From Bacteroidota bacterium (GTDB lineage: Bacteria > Bacteroidota > Bacteroidia > Flavobacteriales_D > Sanyastnellaceae), in NCBI GenBank assembly GCA_027622975.1, contig JAQBVN010000001.1, positions 99,955 to 163,954 on the forward strand: a stretch of DNA of 64,000 bases, given 5' to 3'. The notes below the pieces were generated by a model. The model worked only from the letters and a program-made list of their open reading frames with translations, was not told the origin of the DNA and did no database searches. Shown piece after piece: positions 8,237-16,450 of the stretch (positions within the stretch are counted from its first letter, which is position 1; every line of letters begins with the position of its first letter). The translations under genes were made by a program, and so were the position numbers.

Positions 8237-10723
8237 TCATTGACGCAGTCGGGCACCACAGGATTCCAATGCGGTGAGGATTCGTGCCATGGCGGCTTCA
8301 ATTTGTTTGTCGTTCAGGGTCCCATGGGGATGCTGCAACCTGAAGGCCAAGGCATAGCTAATCTCGTGATCTGCCAATCCTTTGCCTTGGTAAACATCAA
8401 AAAGCGACACGTCCAAAAGGCACTGGCGCTCTGCGTTTCGAGCGGCCAATGCCAAGGATTCGTAAGTCGTACCCTTGTCTATGACCACGGCCAAATCGCG
8501 TCGAACCCAGGGGTACTTGGGCAGATCGCTTGCTTTGACCTTTCGCTTCCGCGTGGCCTTCCAAAGTGCAGCAACTGAAAAATCTGCCCAGTGCACAGGC
8601 GCTTGGACACCGCAAGCCTTGGCAACGCCGGGATCAACCAGTCCCATCCTACCGATGGTCTGACCTCCAGGATTGACCCATTCCAGGCCCTCCATCACCA
8701 ATCCATCCGAGGCCAGGACCCTCGTCGTCGCCTTCAATCCGACGTGGGATAGCAACGCTTCTGCGGTTTGCTTGAGCGTATACATGGACGATTGGGCTTC
8801 TTTGCCCTTGGCTTGGTTCCACGATTCAGGCACGGCACGGCCAGTGACCCACAAGCTCAAGCGCTCCTCTTCCACGAATGGATGTGCGTGTTCAGAATCT
8901 TGGGCGATGTGTCGGTAGGTCCTCCCCAATTCAAAGAGGCGCAAATCGGCAGCCTGGTGGTTGGTGTTGCGGGCAATGGCTTCGAGACCTTGAAACACCA
9001 AGCTTTGACGCATCACCTCCAATTCGGTGCTCAGGGGATTGAGCATCCTCACGGCCTCCAGGGGGCGGAGGTCCGAATCCTCGACAAGTTGCAAATAACT
9101 GGCCTTGGTGAGAGAATTGGACATGATCTCCGAGTATCCAGCATTCACGAGAAGCTCTCTCCACCCAAACATCACATCCTCACGGTCGGGTTTTTCTGGC
9201 ACTTCAAGGGTCCCTGTCATTCTCGCGGGCAGGGGGATGTGGTCAAATCCGTGAATTCTGAGAATCTCCTCAGCCACATCAGCAGGACGGGTGACATCGG
9301 AGCGATAGGCAGGAACTTCGAGGGTCCACAGATCATCATCTGTGCCCATCACGGCAATGTCCAGAGAGGCCAAAATGGAATGCATCCGTTCCCGTTCCAA
9401 GGTCGTCCCCAAAAAGGAATGCAGCCAGGGCAACGAAAGCTCGACCTTGGCAGGCTCAACCCGGGCGATTCCGCGATGCTCGACGGCCCCAACACACGTG
9501 GCCCCGGCCCATTCTTCCAACAACTGAACACATCGTCGCGCAGCTCGTTCTACCATGTTGGGATCCACACCACGCTCGAATCGAAAACTTGCATCCGTGC
9601 TGAGGGCATGGCGTTTGGCTGTTTTTCGAACAGTCACAGGATCAAACCACGCCGCCTCGAGCAGAACATGGGTCGTTTGTGGATTCACACCACTGGATTC
9701 TCCGCCATAGACACCCGCCAAGCACATGCTTCCCTCCGCATCTGCAATGACCAAATCATGTTCGTCCAAAGTTCGATCCACCCCATCGAGGGTTCTGAGT
9801 TTTTCTCCAGCCTTGGCTTTCCGAACCTCGATCTTTCCCCCTCGTATGCGGTCGAGGTCAAAGGCGTGAAGTGGGTTCCCGAATTCATGAAGCACCACAT
9901 TGGTCGCATCCACAACGTTGTTGATGGGTTGAATGCCCAATGCTCGGAGTTGTCGTTGAATGGGTTCGGGACTCGGTCCGACCTGGATGTTTTGGAGCTC
10001 GATTGCGAGGTAATGTGGGCAGTCTGCCCCAGCCTGCACGTCGAGTTCTACAGTGCAACCTTGTGATTTGGCCTCTGCGATGGAAGCCAATGAAGGCATG
10101 ATCAATTCACCCACGGCCATGGGGCCAATTCCTTCCACCGTCCCATGCAGGAGTCCCGCCCTCAAATCGCGCGCGACCCCCCAATGGCCCATGGCATCGT
10201 TTCGGTTGGGCGTCAGTCCAATCTCAATGACCTCGTCACCCTCCAATCCAACAACTTCTGCCAAACCCGTTCCTGGCTTGAGACCGGCCTCCAGAACCAT
10301 GATGCCGTCATGACTGGTGCCCAGGCTCAACTCATCTTCTGCGCATATCATCCCCATGGACTTTTCACCGCGAATCTTGCCTTGTTTGATTTTGAAAGGT
10401 TCGCCTTCAATCGGATGAACGGTACACCCCACGGTGGCCACGGGAACGTTTTGTCCCATTTCCACATTGCTGGCCCCACAAACGATTTGGACGGGGGCTT
10501 CCAAGCCAAGATCCACCTGGCACAAACGCAGCCGGTCGGCACCGGGATGTGGTTTGACTTCAAGGACATGTCCCACGACAATTCCCTTCAGTCCGCCCGG
10601 AATGTCCTCCACCAATTCCACGCCCTCCACTTCGAGTCCCGTGGCGGTCAGGACTTGGGCTGCCTCTTGGACGGTTACTGAAAAGGGAAAGAGCTGACGG
10701 AGCCAGCGAGATGAAATTTTCAT
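8237..10723 (-). CDS. pheT: phenylalanine--tRNA ligase beta subunit
   Basis: An 828-residue protein, full length for bacterial PheT. It begins MKISSRWLRQLFPF, continues with the N-terminal tRNA-binding EMAP/OB domain (VGHVLEVKPHPGADRLRLC), then B3/B4 with the editing site (LTPNRNDAMGHWGVARDL, VDATNVVLHEFGNPLHAFD), a B5 domain (VEPAKVELSLPW and following), the catalytic-like core, and the C-terminal FDX-ACB anticodon-binding domain (SDLPKYPWVRRDLAVVID to the end). With PheS it charges tRNA-Phe. pheS lies about 1.9 kb away on the other strand instead of adjacent. A strong promoter box TAGATTTG lies at 10761-10768, about 38 bases before the start, back to back with the tRNA-Pro promoter. Confidence 0.97.
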   Translation of the reverse strand: MKISSRWLRQLFPFSVTVQEAAQVLTATGLEVEGVELVEDIPGGLKGIVVGHVLEVKPHPGADRLRLCQVDLGLEAPVQIVCGASNVEMGQNVPVATVGCTVHPIEGEPFKIKQGKIRGEKSMGMICAEDELSLGTSHDGIMVLEAGLKPGTGLAEVVGLEGDEVIEIGLTPNRNDAMGHWGVARDLRAGLLHGTVEGIGPMAVGELIMPSLASIAEAKSQGCTVELDVQAGADCPHYLAIELQNIQVGPSPEPIQRQLRALGIQPINNVVDATNVVLHEFGNPLHAFDLDRIRGGKIEVRKAKAGEKLRTLDGVDRTLDEHDLVIADAEGSMCLAGVYGGESSGVNPQTTHVLLEAAWFDPVTVRKTAKRHALSTDASFRFERGVDPNMVERAARRCVQLLEEWAGATCVGAVEHRGIARVEPAKVELSLPWLHSFLGTTLERERMHSILASLDIAVMGTDDDLWTLEVPAYRSDVTRPADVAEEILRIHGFDHIPLPARMTGTLEVPEKPDREDVMFGWRELLVNAGYSEIMSNSLTKASYLQLVEDSDLRPLEAVRMLNPLSTELEVMRQSLVFQGLEAIARNTNHQAADLRLFELGRTYRHIAQDSEHAHPFVEEERLSLWVTGRAVPESWNQAKGKEAQSSMYTLKQTAEALLSHVGLKATTRVLASDGLVMEGLEWVNPGGQTIGRMGLVDPGVAKACGVQAPVHWADFSVAALWKATRKRKVKASDLPKYPWVRRDLAVVIDKGTTYESLALAARNAERQCLLDVSLFDVYQGKGLADHEISYALAFRLQHPHGTLNDKQIEAAMARILTALESCGARLRQ

Positions 10724-10760
10724 GCGGTCGGGTTCTATCGTTTCTTGCCGAAACGTCTTG

Positions 10761-10768
10761 CAAATCTA
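10761..10768 (-). promoter_or_regulatory. candidate -7 box for pheT (TAGATTTG)
   Basis: Exact match to the Bacteroidota -7 consensus TAnnTTTG on the minus strand, followed by CAAG. It would start transcription about 5 bases downstream and give a leader of roughly 30 bases for pheT. Confidence 0.65.
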
Positions 10769-10806
10769 GTTTTGAACGGGGTTTTTTTCCGTGGCCAAAA
10801 TTCAAT

Positions 10807-10814
10807 TACATTTG
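10807..10814 (+). promoter_or_regulatory. candidate -7 box for tRNA-Pro (TACATTTG, followed by CACCCC)
   Basis: Exact TAnnTTTG match ending 11 bases before the tRNA 5' end, a spacing expected for a short precursor leader. The extension TTTGCACCCCT is shared letter for letter with the HU promoter at 31832. Confidence 0.7.
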
Positions 10815-10825
10815 CACCCCTCCAT

Positions 10826-10898
10826 CGGGATGTAGCTCAGTTGGTAGAGTACACGTCTGGGGGGCGTGTGGTCGCTGGTTCAAGTCCAGTCATCCCGA
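10826..10898 (+). tRNA. tRNA-Pro (anticodon GGG)
   Basis: Seventy-three bases fold as a standard cloverleaf. The acceptor stem is CGGGATG with CATCCCG, the D arm GCTC/GAGT, and the anticodon arm CACGT-CTGGGGG-GCGTG with anticodon GGG at positions 34-36. The T arm is GCTGG-TTCAAGT-CCAGT, and the discriminator base is A. The 3' CCA is not encoded (genome continues CAAAA). GGG reads the proline codons CCC and CCT. A promoter box lies just upstream and an intrinsic terminator starts three bases after the tRNA, so it is probably a single-gene transcription unit. Confidence 0.95.
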
Positions 10899-10900
10899 CA

Positions 10901-10928
10901 AAAGCCGTGTTCAATCGCGGCTTTTTTT
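10901..10928 (+). terminator. intrinsic terminator after tRNA-Pro
   Basis: Stem AAAGCCGTG (10901-10909), loop TTCAAT, stem CGCGGCTTT (10916-10924) with one G-U pair, then TTTT. This is the expected rho-independent form and lies three bases after the tRNA. Confidence 0.85.
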
Positions 10929-11012
10929 GTGTCTTGCAGGGTCAAACTGTTCGACCTTTGTGCTTCGAGTATCCCGCCGACCCCGGCCAACCCCACCCTG
11001 TGAAACCCCACC

Positions 11013-11378
11013 ATGGATTACGCGTTTGAACGAGATTGGATTCAGCTCCTTGCGTTGATGGAGGAACGCTTTGGTGAGCAACCAGACATCACCTCCATGG
11101 TGTTTGCTGTGGGGCTGCAAGAAGCGGGTCAGGGTGCCCGTGAGTTCAAAAAGGATGAGAAAATAGACCTGATGCACGTGGGCGTATGCACGCTCCTCGA
11201 ACCGCTAGGATACTACGTTCGGGAAGGTGAGGATGAGGACGGATGGCCGCATTTTGTGCAGGGAGAGCCCATGCCTGCATTGACCCATGGCGAGCAAGAG
11301 CGCATGATGAGACGTGCCCTGCTTCACTATTTCGCCGCTTGGTTAGGACGTGAGGTCGGTGAAGAGGACGCGGGCTGA
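11013..11378 (+). CDS. conserved Bacteroidota protein of unknown function
   Basis: A 121-residue, acidic, soluble protein without signal peptide or membrane segment. Its pattern (WIQLLALMEERFGEQPDITSM, then VGLQEAGQG and DLMHVGVCTLLEPLGYY, then DGWPHF) matches a small protein widespread in Bacteroidota with no assigned function; the conserved residues are mostly in the N-terminal two thirds. It follows the tRNA-Pro terminator by 84 bases and ends 8 bases from the convergent lipoprotein gene. Function cannot be inferred from its neighbours. Confidence 0.8.
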   Translation: MDYAFERDWIQLLALMEERFGEQPDITSMVFAVGLQEAGQGAREFKKDEKIDLMHVGVCTLLEPLGYYVREGEDEDGWPHFVQGEPMPALTHGEQERMMRRALLHYFAAWLGREVGEEDAG

Positions 11379-11386
11379 ACGGGGGG

Positions 11387-11782
11387 TTATTCCATGACCA
11401 CCTTGGCCGAATTGGTCATCATCTCGTCAATCTTGATGAGCCCATCACCATAGAGATTGCCTTTGGTCGCTTCAATATCCAACACAGCGAAACCAGCTTG
11501 TCCAGGAACGTAGAAGTCGGAGAGGTTGAAAGAAACGAACCCTTCTTCCGTGGTGTATTGGATGGTGTCAATGCGTGGAGAACCTCCAGAAATCGATCCA
11601 ATGGCATACAAACGAACCTCCGCGTCGGAAACAGGCACCTCCGCAGTTCCCTCAAGACGAACCACGGTAATGTTGGCAATGGTTTCTTCGACTTCGTAAC
11701 ATCCTGCCAAAAGAATCGCACTTGAAGCGATCAGGGCGAGTGAGAAAATGCGAATCATGGAACTGTGTGTCTTTTTTGGCAT
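11387..11782 (-). CDS. small lipoprotein of unknown function
   Basis: A 131-residue predicted lipoprotein: a Lys-rich start, a hydrophobic stretch IRIFSLALIASSAILLAGC with lipobox LAGC (Cys at about residue 27), then a mature part rich in beta-strand-like segments (ITVVRLEGTAEVPVSDAEVRLYA, here cited only as a region around residues 37-60). The VRL-x-G-x-A-x-V-P-V-x-x-A-x-V pattern resembles carboxypeptidase-regulatory-like or transthyretin-type beta sandwiches found in other Bacteroidota lipoproteins, but I cannot assign a family. Starts at 11782 or 11758 are possible. The gene is divergent from the cyclophilin and convergent with the hypothetical at 11013. Confidence 0.7.
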   Translation of the reverse strand: MPKKTHSSMIRIFSLALIASSAILLAGCYEVEETIANITVVRLEGTAEVPVSDAEVRLYAIGSISGGSPRIDTIQYTTEEGFVSFNLSDFYVPGQAGFAVLDIEATKGNLYGDGLIKIDEMMTNSAKVVME

Positions 11783-11783
11783 C

Positions 11784-11791
11784 TACCTTTG
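11784..11791 (+). promoter_or_regulatory. candidate -7 box for the cyclophilin gene (TACCTTTG)
   Basis: Exact TAnnTTTG match 15 bases before the ATG at 11807. A one-mismatch box (CATCTTTG, 11802-11809 on the minus strand) for the divergent lipoprotein lies within 20 bases, so the two promoters may interfere with each other. Confidence 0.55.
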
Positions 11792-11806
11792 ATGCTTGGA
11801 ACAAAG

Positions 11807-12604
11807 ATGACAAAAAAACAACAAATGCGCTTTTCTACCACCCATCTGTTCTCTTCGGTTTTGATCGCGGGAATGTCAATTTTGCTGATGTCGGCTTCGG
11901 GCTGTGAGTCAAGCACGGAAACAAGGGCCTCTGTGGGGGGGGCAAACACTGCTGGAAAACCCGCCTTGGTTCGAATTGAGACGAAGTTTGGCGACATGGT
12001 GGTCCAGCTCAGCGACTCCACCCCGAAGCACAGAGACAATTTCCTGAAGCTCGTGGAAGAAGGATTTTACGACAGCACATTGTTTCACCGTGTGATCAAC
12101 GAGTTCATGATTCAAGGTGGTGATCCTGCGAGCAAGGGTGCAGATGGTTCTGCCCGCCTAGGATCCGGAGGCCCTGGTTACAAAGTGGACGCTGAAATTC
12201 GGCCTGACTTATTGCATGTCAAAGGGGCCTTGGCAGCCGCGCGTCAAGGGGACAATGTCAATCCCCTCCGTCAAAGCTCTGGCAGTCAATTTTACATCGT
12301 TCAAGGCAGGACCTTCACAGATGCGGAAATGTCAGGAGTGGAGGGTAGGATTGCGGCTTTCGCGGAGACATACGGCGACGGCTTGGCCAACGTAGAAAAC
12401 GGTCAATTTGTCTATTCAGCTGAGGCTCGCGAGGTCTACAAGACCGTCGGTGGGACGCCATTTTTGGACATGCAGTACACGGTGTTTGGTCAAGTCATTG
12501 AGGGATTGAATGTTGTGGACAGCATTGCCAACGTTGCCACAGATCGTCGTCGTGGAGACCGCCCCCTGGAGGACGTGATGATGACGATGAAACGGATTCA
12601 ATGA
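11807..12604 (+). CDS. peptidylprolyl isomerase, cyclophilin type, lipoprotein
   Basis: A 265-residue protein with an N-terminal lipoprotein signal (LFSSVLIAGMSILLMSASGC, Cys near residue 33) followed by a cyclophilin domain. Recognisable cyclophilin blocks are DNFLKLVEEGFYDSTLFHRV, FMIQGGDP with the catalytic-core region, LAAARQGDNVNPLRQSSGSQFYI and VFGQVIEGLNVVDSIA. It should catalyse proline cis-trans isomerisation during folding of exported proteins in the periplasm. The start at 11807 is chosen because a -7 box lies 15 bases upstream and the next residues (MTKKQQ) are basic; 11825 is an alternative. It is followed 30 bases later by pheS in the same direction. An insertion between the LAAARQ and final blocks (AETYGDGLANVENGQFVYS) lengthens it relative to minimal cyclophilins. 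Confidence 0.92.
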   Translation: MTKKQQMRFSTTHLFSSVLIAGMSILLMSASGCESSTETRASVGGANTAGKPALVRIETKFGDMVVQLSDSTPKHRDNFLKLVEEGFYDSTLFHRVINEFMIQGGDPASKGADGSARLGSGGPGYKVDAEIRPDLLHVKGALAAARQGDNVNPLRQSSGSQFYIVQGRTFTDAEMSGVEGRIAAFAETYGDGLANVENGQFVYSAEAREVYKTVGGTPFLDMQYTVFGQVIEGLNVVDSIANVATDRRRGDRPLEDVMMTMKRIQ

Positions 12605-12633
12605 TCACCTGTTGACGTGAAGATCCAACAATC

Positions 12634-13650
12634 ATGAAAGCGCGCATCGAGGAGATGATGGCTCATGTGGCCGCTGTCGAGCTGGCTACACCGGATGCTG
12701 TCGAAGCCTTTCGCATCGAGTATGTAGGCCGAAAAGGGAAGATGAAGGACCTGATGGCGGCATTCAAGGATGTCCCTGGGGAGGATAAGAGAGAACTCGG
12801 GCCCATGCTGAATGCCCTGAAACAAGCTGTTGAAGGCAAAATCAAGGAAGCGTCACAGGGTTCCAAGGTCCAAGTTCAAGCTTCAGGCAACGATGCCACT
12901 CGCCCTGCGGGAGGCATTCCCAAGGGAACCCATCATCCGCTTCAAGTTGTGCGCCGTGAAATTGTAGGCATCTTTCAGAACATGGGTTTCGCGGTTGCCG
13001 AGGGTCCTGAAATTGAAGATGATTGGCACGTTTTCAGCGGCTTGAACTTCCCTCCGGAACACCCGGCTCGGGACATGCAGGATACTTTTTTCGTCGCCCG
13101 GAATCCAGATTTGTTGCTTCGAACACACACGAGTTCCGTTCAGGTGCGTGAAATGGAACGCCGCGAGCCGCCCATGCGATTGATCATGCCGGGCCGAGTC
13201 TTCCGAAACGAAGCAATCAGCGCCAGGGCCCACTGCATGTTCCATCAAATTGAAGGGTTGTACATCGACAAGGGTGTATCCTTTGCCGATCTCAAGCAGA
13301 CCTTGTTGCATTTTGCGCGTTGCTTTTTTGGTGCTGAAACTCGCATTCGGCTCAGACCGTCGTATTTCCCCTTCACGGAGCCTAGTGCCGAGGTGGATGT
13401 GTATTGGGGACTTGAAACAGAAGTGGACAAGAGAATCACCAAGGGAACGGGTTGGCTGGAAATTCTAGGTTGTGGGATGGTTGACCCCAACGTCCTTCGT
13501 GACAACGGCATCGATCCTGAGGTGTACAGTGGATTTGCCTTTGGCATGGGCATCGAGCGCATCACCATGCTGAGGTATCAGATCGGGGATCTGCGGCTGT
13601 TTTTTGAAAACGATTTGCGCTTTTTGGGCCAATTCGAAGGTGAACGCTGA
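12634..13650 (+). CDS. pheS: phenylalanine--tRNA ligase alpha subunit
   Basis: A 338-residue PheS of normal length. The N-terminal coiled-coil tRNA-binding arm (about 1-85, with YVGRKGKMKDLMAAFKDVP) precedes the class II catalytic core: HHPLQVVRREIVGIFQNMGF, then motif 2 region PGRVFRNEAISARAHCMFHQ, then RLRPSYFPFTEPSAEVDV and motif 3 GFAFGMGIERITMLRY. It pairs with PheT to charge tRNA-Phe. pheT is encoded about 1.9 kb away on the opposite strand. It ends 13 bases from the convergent TPR membrane-protein gene, with no hairpin between them. Confidence 0.97.
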   Translation: MKARIEEMMAHVAAVELATPDAVEAFRIEYVGRKGKMKDLMAAFKDVPGEDKRELGPMLNALKQAVEGKIKEASQGSKVQVQASGNDATRPAGGIPKGTHHPLQVVRREIVGIFQNMGFAVAEGPEIEDDWHVFSGLNFPPEHPARDMQDTFFVARNPDLLLRTHTSSVQVREMERREPPMRLIMPGRVFRNEAISARAHCMFHQIEGLYIDKGVSFADLKQTLLHFARCFFGAETRIRLRPSYFPFTEPSAEVDVYWGLETEVDKRITKGTGWLEILGCGMVDPNVLRDNGIDPEVYSGFAFGMGIERITMLRYQIGDLRLFFENDLRFLGQFEGER

Positions 13651-13663
13651 CCCCTCCCCGCGC

Positions 13664-15358
13664 TTATCTCTTGATGTGCGGAAGCATGAATGTCAGGGAC
13701 AGCAACCCGCTTGATCGCTTCTCCACCGTCAGCCGTCCGGCGAGTTTCTCAATCTGAACCAACACTGGATTCCAACGTGGGCTGTGGGTTCCTCCCGCAA
13801 ACATCCGTTCCAATTCCAGCGTTGCAGGGTTTTCTGGCCCTTCAATTTCAACGACAATGCCATGCCAGTCATTTCGAATGTGGCCGGCATAGCTTTCGTC
13901 TGGGTTGTGACCCTCGAGCAGCCTTTTCACGGTCACAGATAGCAACGACAGGAGGCCTTCGGGGGCGACTTGTCCTTCCGGTTCTCCTTCCAGGTTCCAT
14001 TCCACGATGGTGCCGTGGTCCATTTCCAAGGAGGCAATGATGTCTTCAAAGTCCAAACGATCGGCTCTCGCCAGCACTTCTTGCACTTCACCGCCTCCGT
14101 GGACAGCGAACGATCCGACGGTTTCGGCGGCGCCAGTGGCAAAGGGGTCGGCCTCATGCATGGACATGCGCTGAATTCTCAAGGCGCGCATGCGTTCTTG
14201 GCGAAGTGCCTTTTTCAGTTCATGCGCTCTTAACCCAGCGGCAATCAATCCAAGCAGGATCAATGCACAGGCAAATGGCCATGCCCCAGGGGTGCAAGGA
14301 GAGGCCATGGCTTGGGAGGCGGCGACATCAAATGGGTCGCCCACAATCATGGGTTGGGGAGCGAATTGTTTGGTCTCTCGTCCTACGAGTGCCCCTTGAA
14401 GCATCAACACGGTCAAGCTGTCCGCTTTTTGCAAGTGCTGAAGTGCAGAATTCGTGGCGCCTCGATCTCGCTCAAACCGGGCTTGCTCGCGAGCAATGCG
14501 GGCGCGGAGTTGGATGTTCTCCAATTGGTTGGCGGTTCGACCTGCGTCGTGAAAAGCCAACAGCGCCTCCAACGGTTTCCCGGCACGTTCCGCGGAAATG
14601 GCCACCCGCAGTTGTGAGAGGGTCCAAGCTTCAGGGTCGGCCACGGGGTCGTACAGTCCCACCATGCTCCGGGCCAGAGTCAGGGACTCCACATGCCTTC
14701 CAGCTGCACCCAGCATCGTGTGGAGGTGAGTGAGTTCGGCCATGACAGAAACGCGCATGGAGGGCTTGGTCGATTGGATGTAAGTCAGCCACGGCAAACT
14801 GTCCAGTGGTAGGCCTTTCATGGCTCCTGCCTGGAGACGCAATCCTTCAGGCCGAGGGCCATCCAGATTGGAAGTGGCATCGATGCAAGCTTGCCATTGG
14901 CCCTCGACAAACAGAAGTTCAGCTCGAGCCAAATCGACATCGGCCTCTTTTCCCGGAGCAGGTCCGAGTCGATGCTCAGCTGCCAGGAGTTCCAAAGCTT
15001 CGGAAGTCATGCCGCAGGACACCATCCACGACACGACATCAAGGGAGAGTTGGGTTCTTATGGAAGTTGGGCAGATGGAACAGCGTTCGGCAGCGATGAG
15101 CAGGTGAGGTCGGGCATCGGCAGAGTTGCCCACGTTCCATTGGATGCCTGCCACCCCGGCGTGGGCCCTTGCTGCATGGCAGCCACTTAGGGATTCGTGC
15201 AGTAGGTGCTCATAGATAGACAAAGCCTGCACCGTATGACCAGCATGGTTCAGGCTGTCTGCCCGATTCAGCAACTGGCTGTGGTTGGAGGGCACAGCGA
15301 GTGCCAACCAGGACCCCATGAGGCCCCACGCCAACACCAAGGGACGTGCCAATTGCAT
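13664..15358 (-). CDS. TPR membrane protein with a degenerate histidine-kinase-like C-terminus
   Basis: A 564-residue protein: signal peptide (LVLAWGLMGSWLALAVPS), an extracytoplasmic helical-repeat region with TPR-like motifs (about 25-330), one transmembrane helix (WPFACALILLGLIAAGL, near 355-372), a basic coiled coil, and a cytoplasmic C-terminal region of about 150 residues. This layout is that of the TPR-7TM/1TM sensor kinases of Bacteroidota. The C-terminal part looks like a worn HATPase fold (EGLLSLLSVTVKRLLEG in place of the N box; the end SSGLLSLTFMLP in place of the G2/final strand), but no H-box His, no DNGxG and no GxGLG are present. I infer a pseudokinase or a protein-interaction module. 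A TAATTTG box lies 5 bases upstream of the ATG. Confidence 0.65.
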   Translation of the reverse strand: MQLARPLVLAWGLMGSWLALAVPSNHSQLLNRADSLNHAGHTVQALSIYEHLLHESLSGCHAARAHAGVAGIQWNVGNSADARPHLLIAAERCSICPTSIRTQLSLDVVSWMVSCGMTSEALELLAAEHRLGPAPGKEADVDLARAELLFVEGQWQACIDATSNLDGPRPEGLRLQAGAMKGLPLDSLPWLTYIQSTKPSMRVSVMAELTHLHTMLGAAGRHVESLTLARSMVGLYDPVADPEAWTLSQLRVAISAERAGKPLEALLAFHDAGRTANQLENIQLRARIAREQARFERDRGATNSALQHLQKADSLTVLMLQGALVGRETKQFAPQPMIVGDPFDVAASQAMASPCTPGAWPFACALILLGLIAAGLRAHELKKALRQERMRALRIQRMSMHEADPFATGAAETVGSFAVHGGGEVQEVLARADRLDFEDIIASLEMDHGTIVEWNLEGEPEGQVAPEGLLSLLSVTVKRLLEGHNPDESYAGHIRNDWHGIVVEIEGPENPATLELERMFAGGTHSPRWNPVLVQIEKLAGRLTVEKRSSGLLSLTFMLPHIKR

Positions 15359-15363
15359 TGGAC

Positions 15364-15370
15364 CAAATTA
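15364..15370 (-). promoter_or_regulatory. candidate -7 box (TAATTTG) of the TPR membrane protein gene
   Basis: On the minus strand TAATTTG (one base shorter than TAnnTTTG) ends six bases before the ATG at 15358. Its position fits the abutting promoter/start geometry seen at other genes here, but the box itself is imperfect. Confidence 0.3.
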
Positions 15371-15433
15371 CACGGGCCCTTTGACGGACTGAGGCCTTTT
15401 TTGGAGGGTTTCACACAGGCCTTGGTGAATGAT

Positions 15434-16450
15434 TCACGAAGGGTCATACACCACGGACAACACTGTCACTCCGACTTGTCGCAATGTTTCCCTGTCAATG
15501 ATGTCCATGTTGTCGGCATGGGTGTGATGAAACGGACCATATCCCATGGGCCGAACCTGGGTTCGGTAGTCTACAATGTTGGCGCTAGGAATGCCAGCCA
15601 TGTCTGACACAAAGTAGTTGTCGTCGATGGTAGGCGGAGTTTGGGTGTTTGGGAAGCGATCTCCAAACCCCAATTCATCAGCGCGTCTCCAGACTTTCCT
15701 GACGATGTGAGGCGCATATCGAACACTCGTACCTTCTTGGTTGAAGACGGCGTCGGCAGCACCGACCATGTCCAGCAGGATGCCAAACCGTGCTCGATAT
15801 CCGGGCTTGTGTGGATTCTCCGCCCAATACTGACTGCCCAAACACCAGTCTCGATAACCGTTTTCGGTGGATTCCATCCACTCGGGCCTGCCATGGTCTT
15901 CCGCGTCGAAGAACACAATGTCAACCCCGATGTCCGCAGGCAATTTTCCCAATTGACGTGCCACTTCGAGCAACACGCCAACTCCTGAACCCCCGTCATT
16001 CGCCCCGTCAATGGGCTCTTTGGTTCTCATGCTGTCTTTGTCGGCAAAGGGTCTTGTGTCCCAATGGGCAAACAAAAGGACGCGGTCACGAGATTCTGGA
16101 TGGTACGTCCCTACAATGTTTTGAATGTCTAGCAACTCCCCATTGTAGGCACGCACACGGCCTCGTTGCACCGTCACCTCCGCGCCATGGCGTTCCAGTT
16201 CGTTGGCCAACCATGCGGCGCATTGCGCGTGTGGCTCGGTGTTGGGCACCCGGGGACCGAAGGCCACCTGATGGGCGACAAAGGCATAGGCTGAGTCTGC
16301 ATTGAAGTCGGGGATGACCAACTCCTTGGATTCATCGAGGCGCAGTGGCCGTTCCGACTTGGGTTGTTCGCATGCGACCAGTCCCGAAACCAGGACCACA
16401 AGCACAACAGCCCGTGTCCTAAAATCAACCACGGCTCCAGGAACTGCCAT
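15434..16450 (-). CDS. M28 family peptidase, glutaminyl-peptide cyclotransferase-like lipoprotein
   Basis: A 338-residue zinc enzyme exported as a lipoprotein (AVVLVVLVSGLVAC, Cys near residue 27). Metal-site motifs appear in M28 order: FAHWDTRPFAD, ANDGGSGVGVLLEVAR, FFDAEDHG, and HHTHADNMDII; LGSQYWAENPH and LLDMVGA are typical of the glutaminyl-cyclase branch of M28. The family either removes N-terminal residues or forms pyroglutamate from N-terminal glutamine; sequence alone does not decide. The start at 16450 lies inside the last 26 bases of cysS, so the two are likely cotranscribed and coupled. Confidence 0.87.
   Translation of the reverse strand: MAVPGAVVDFRTRAVVLVVLVSGLVACEQPKSERPLRLDESKELVIPDFNADSAYAFVAHQVAFGPRVPNTEPHAQCAAWLANELERHGAEVTVQRGRVRAYNGELLDIQNIVGTYHPESRDRVLLFAHWDTRPFADKDSMRTKEPIDGANDGGSGVGVLLEVARQLGKLPADIGVDIVFFDAEDHGRPEWMESTENGYRDWCLGSQYWAENPHKPGYRARFGILLDMVGAADAVFNQEGTSVRYAPHIVRKVWRRADELGFGDRFPNTQTPPTIDDNYFVSDMAGIPSANIVDYRTQVRPMGYGPFHHTHADNMDIIDRETLRQVGVTVLSVVYDPS

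Noticed and set aside
6841-8277. 478-residue plus-strand frame opposite the acyltransferase
   Set aside because: Mirror of a conserved gene; no domain or signal peptide recognised.
8768-10066. 432-residue plus-strand frame opposite pheT
   Set aside because: Antisense to a universally conserved gene; no motif.
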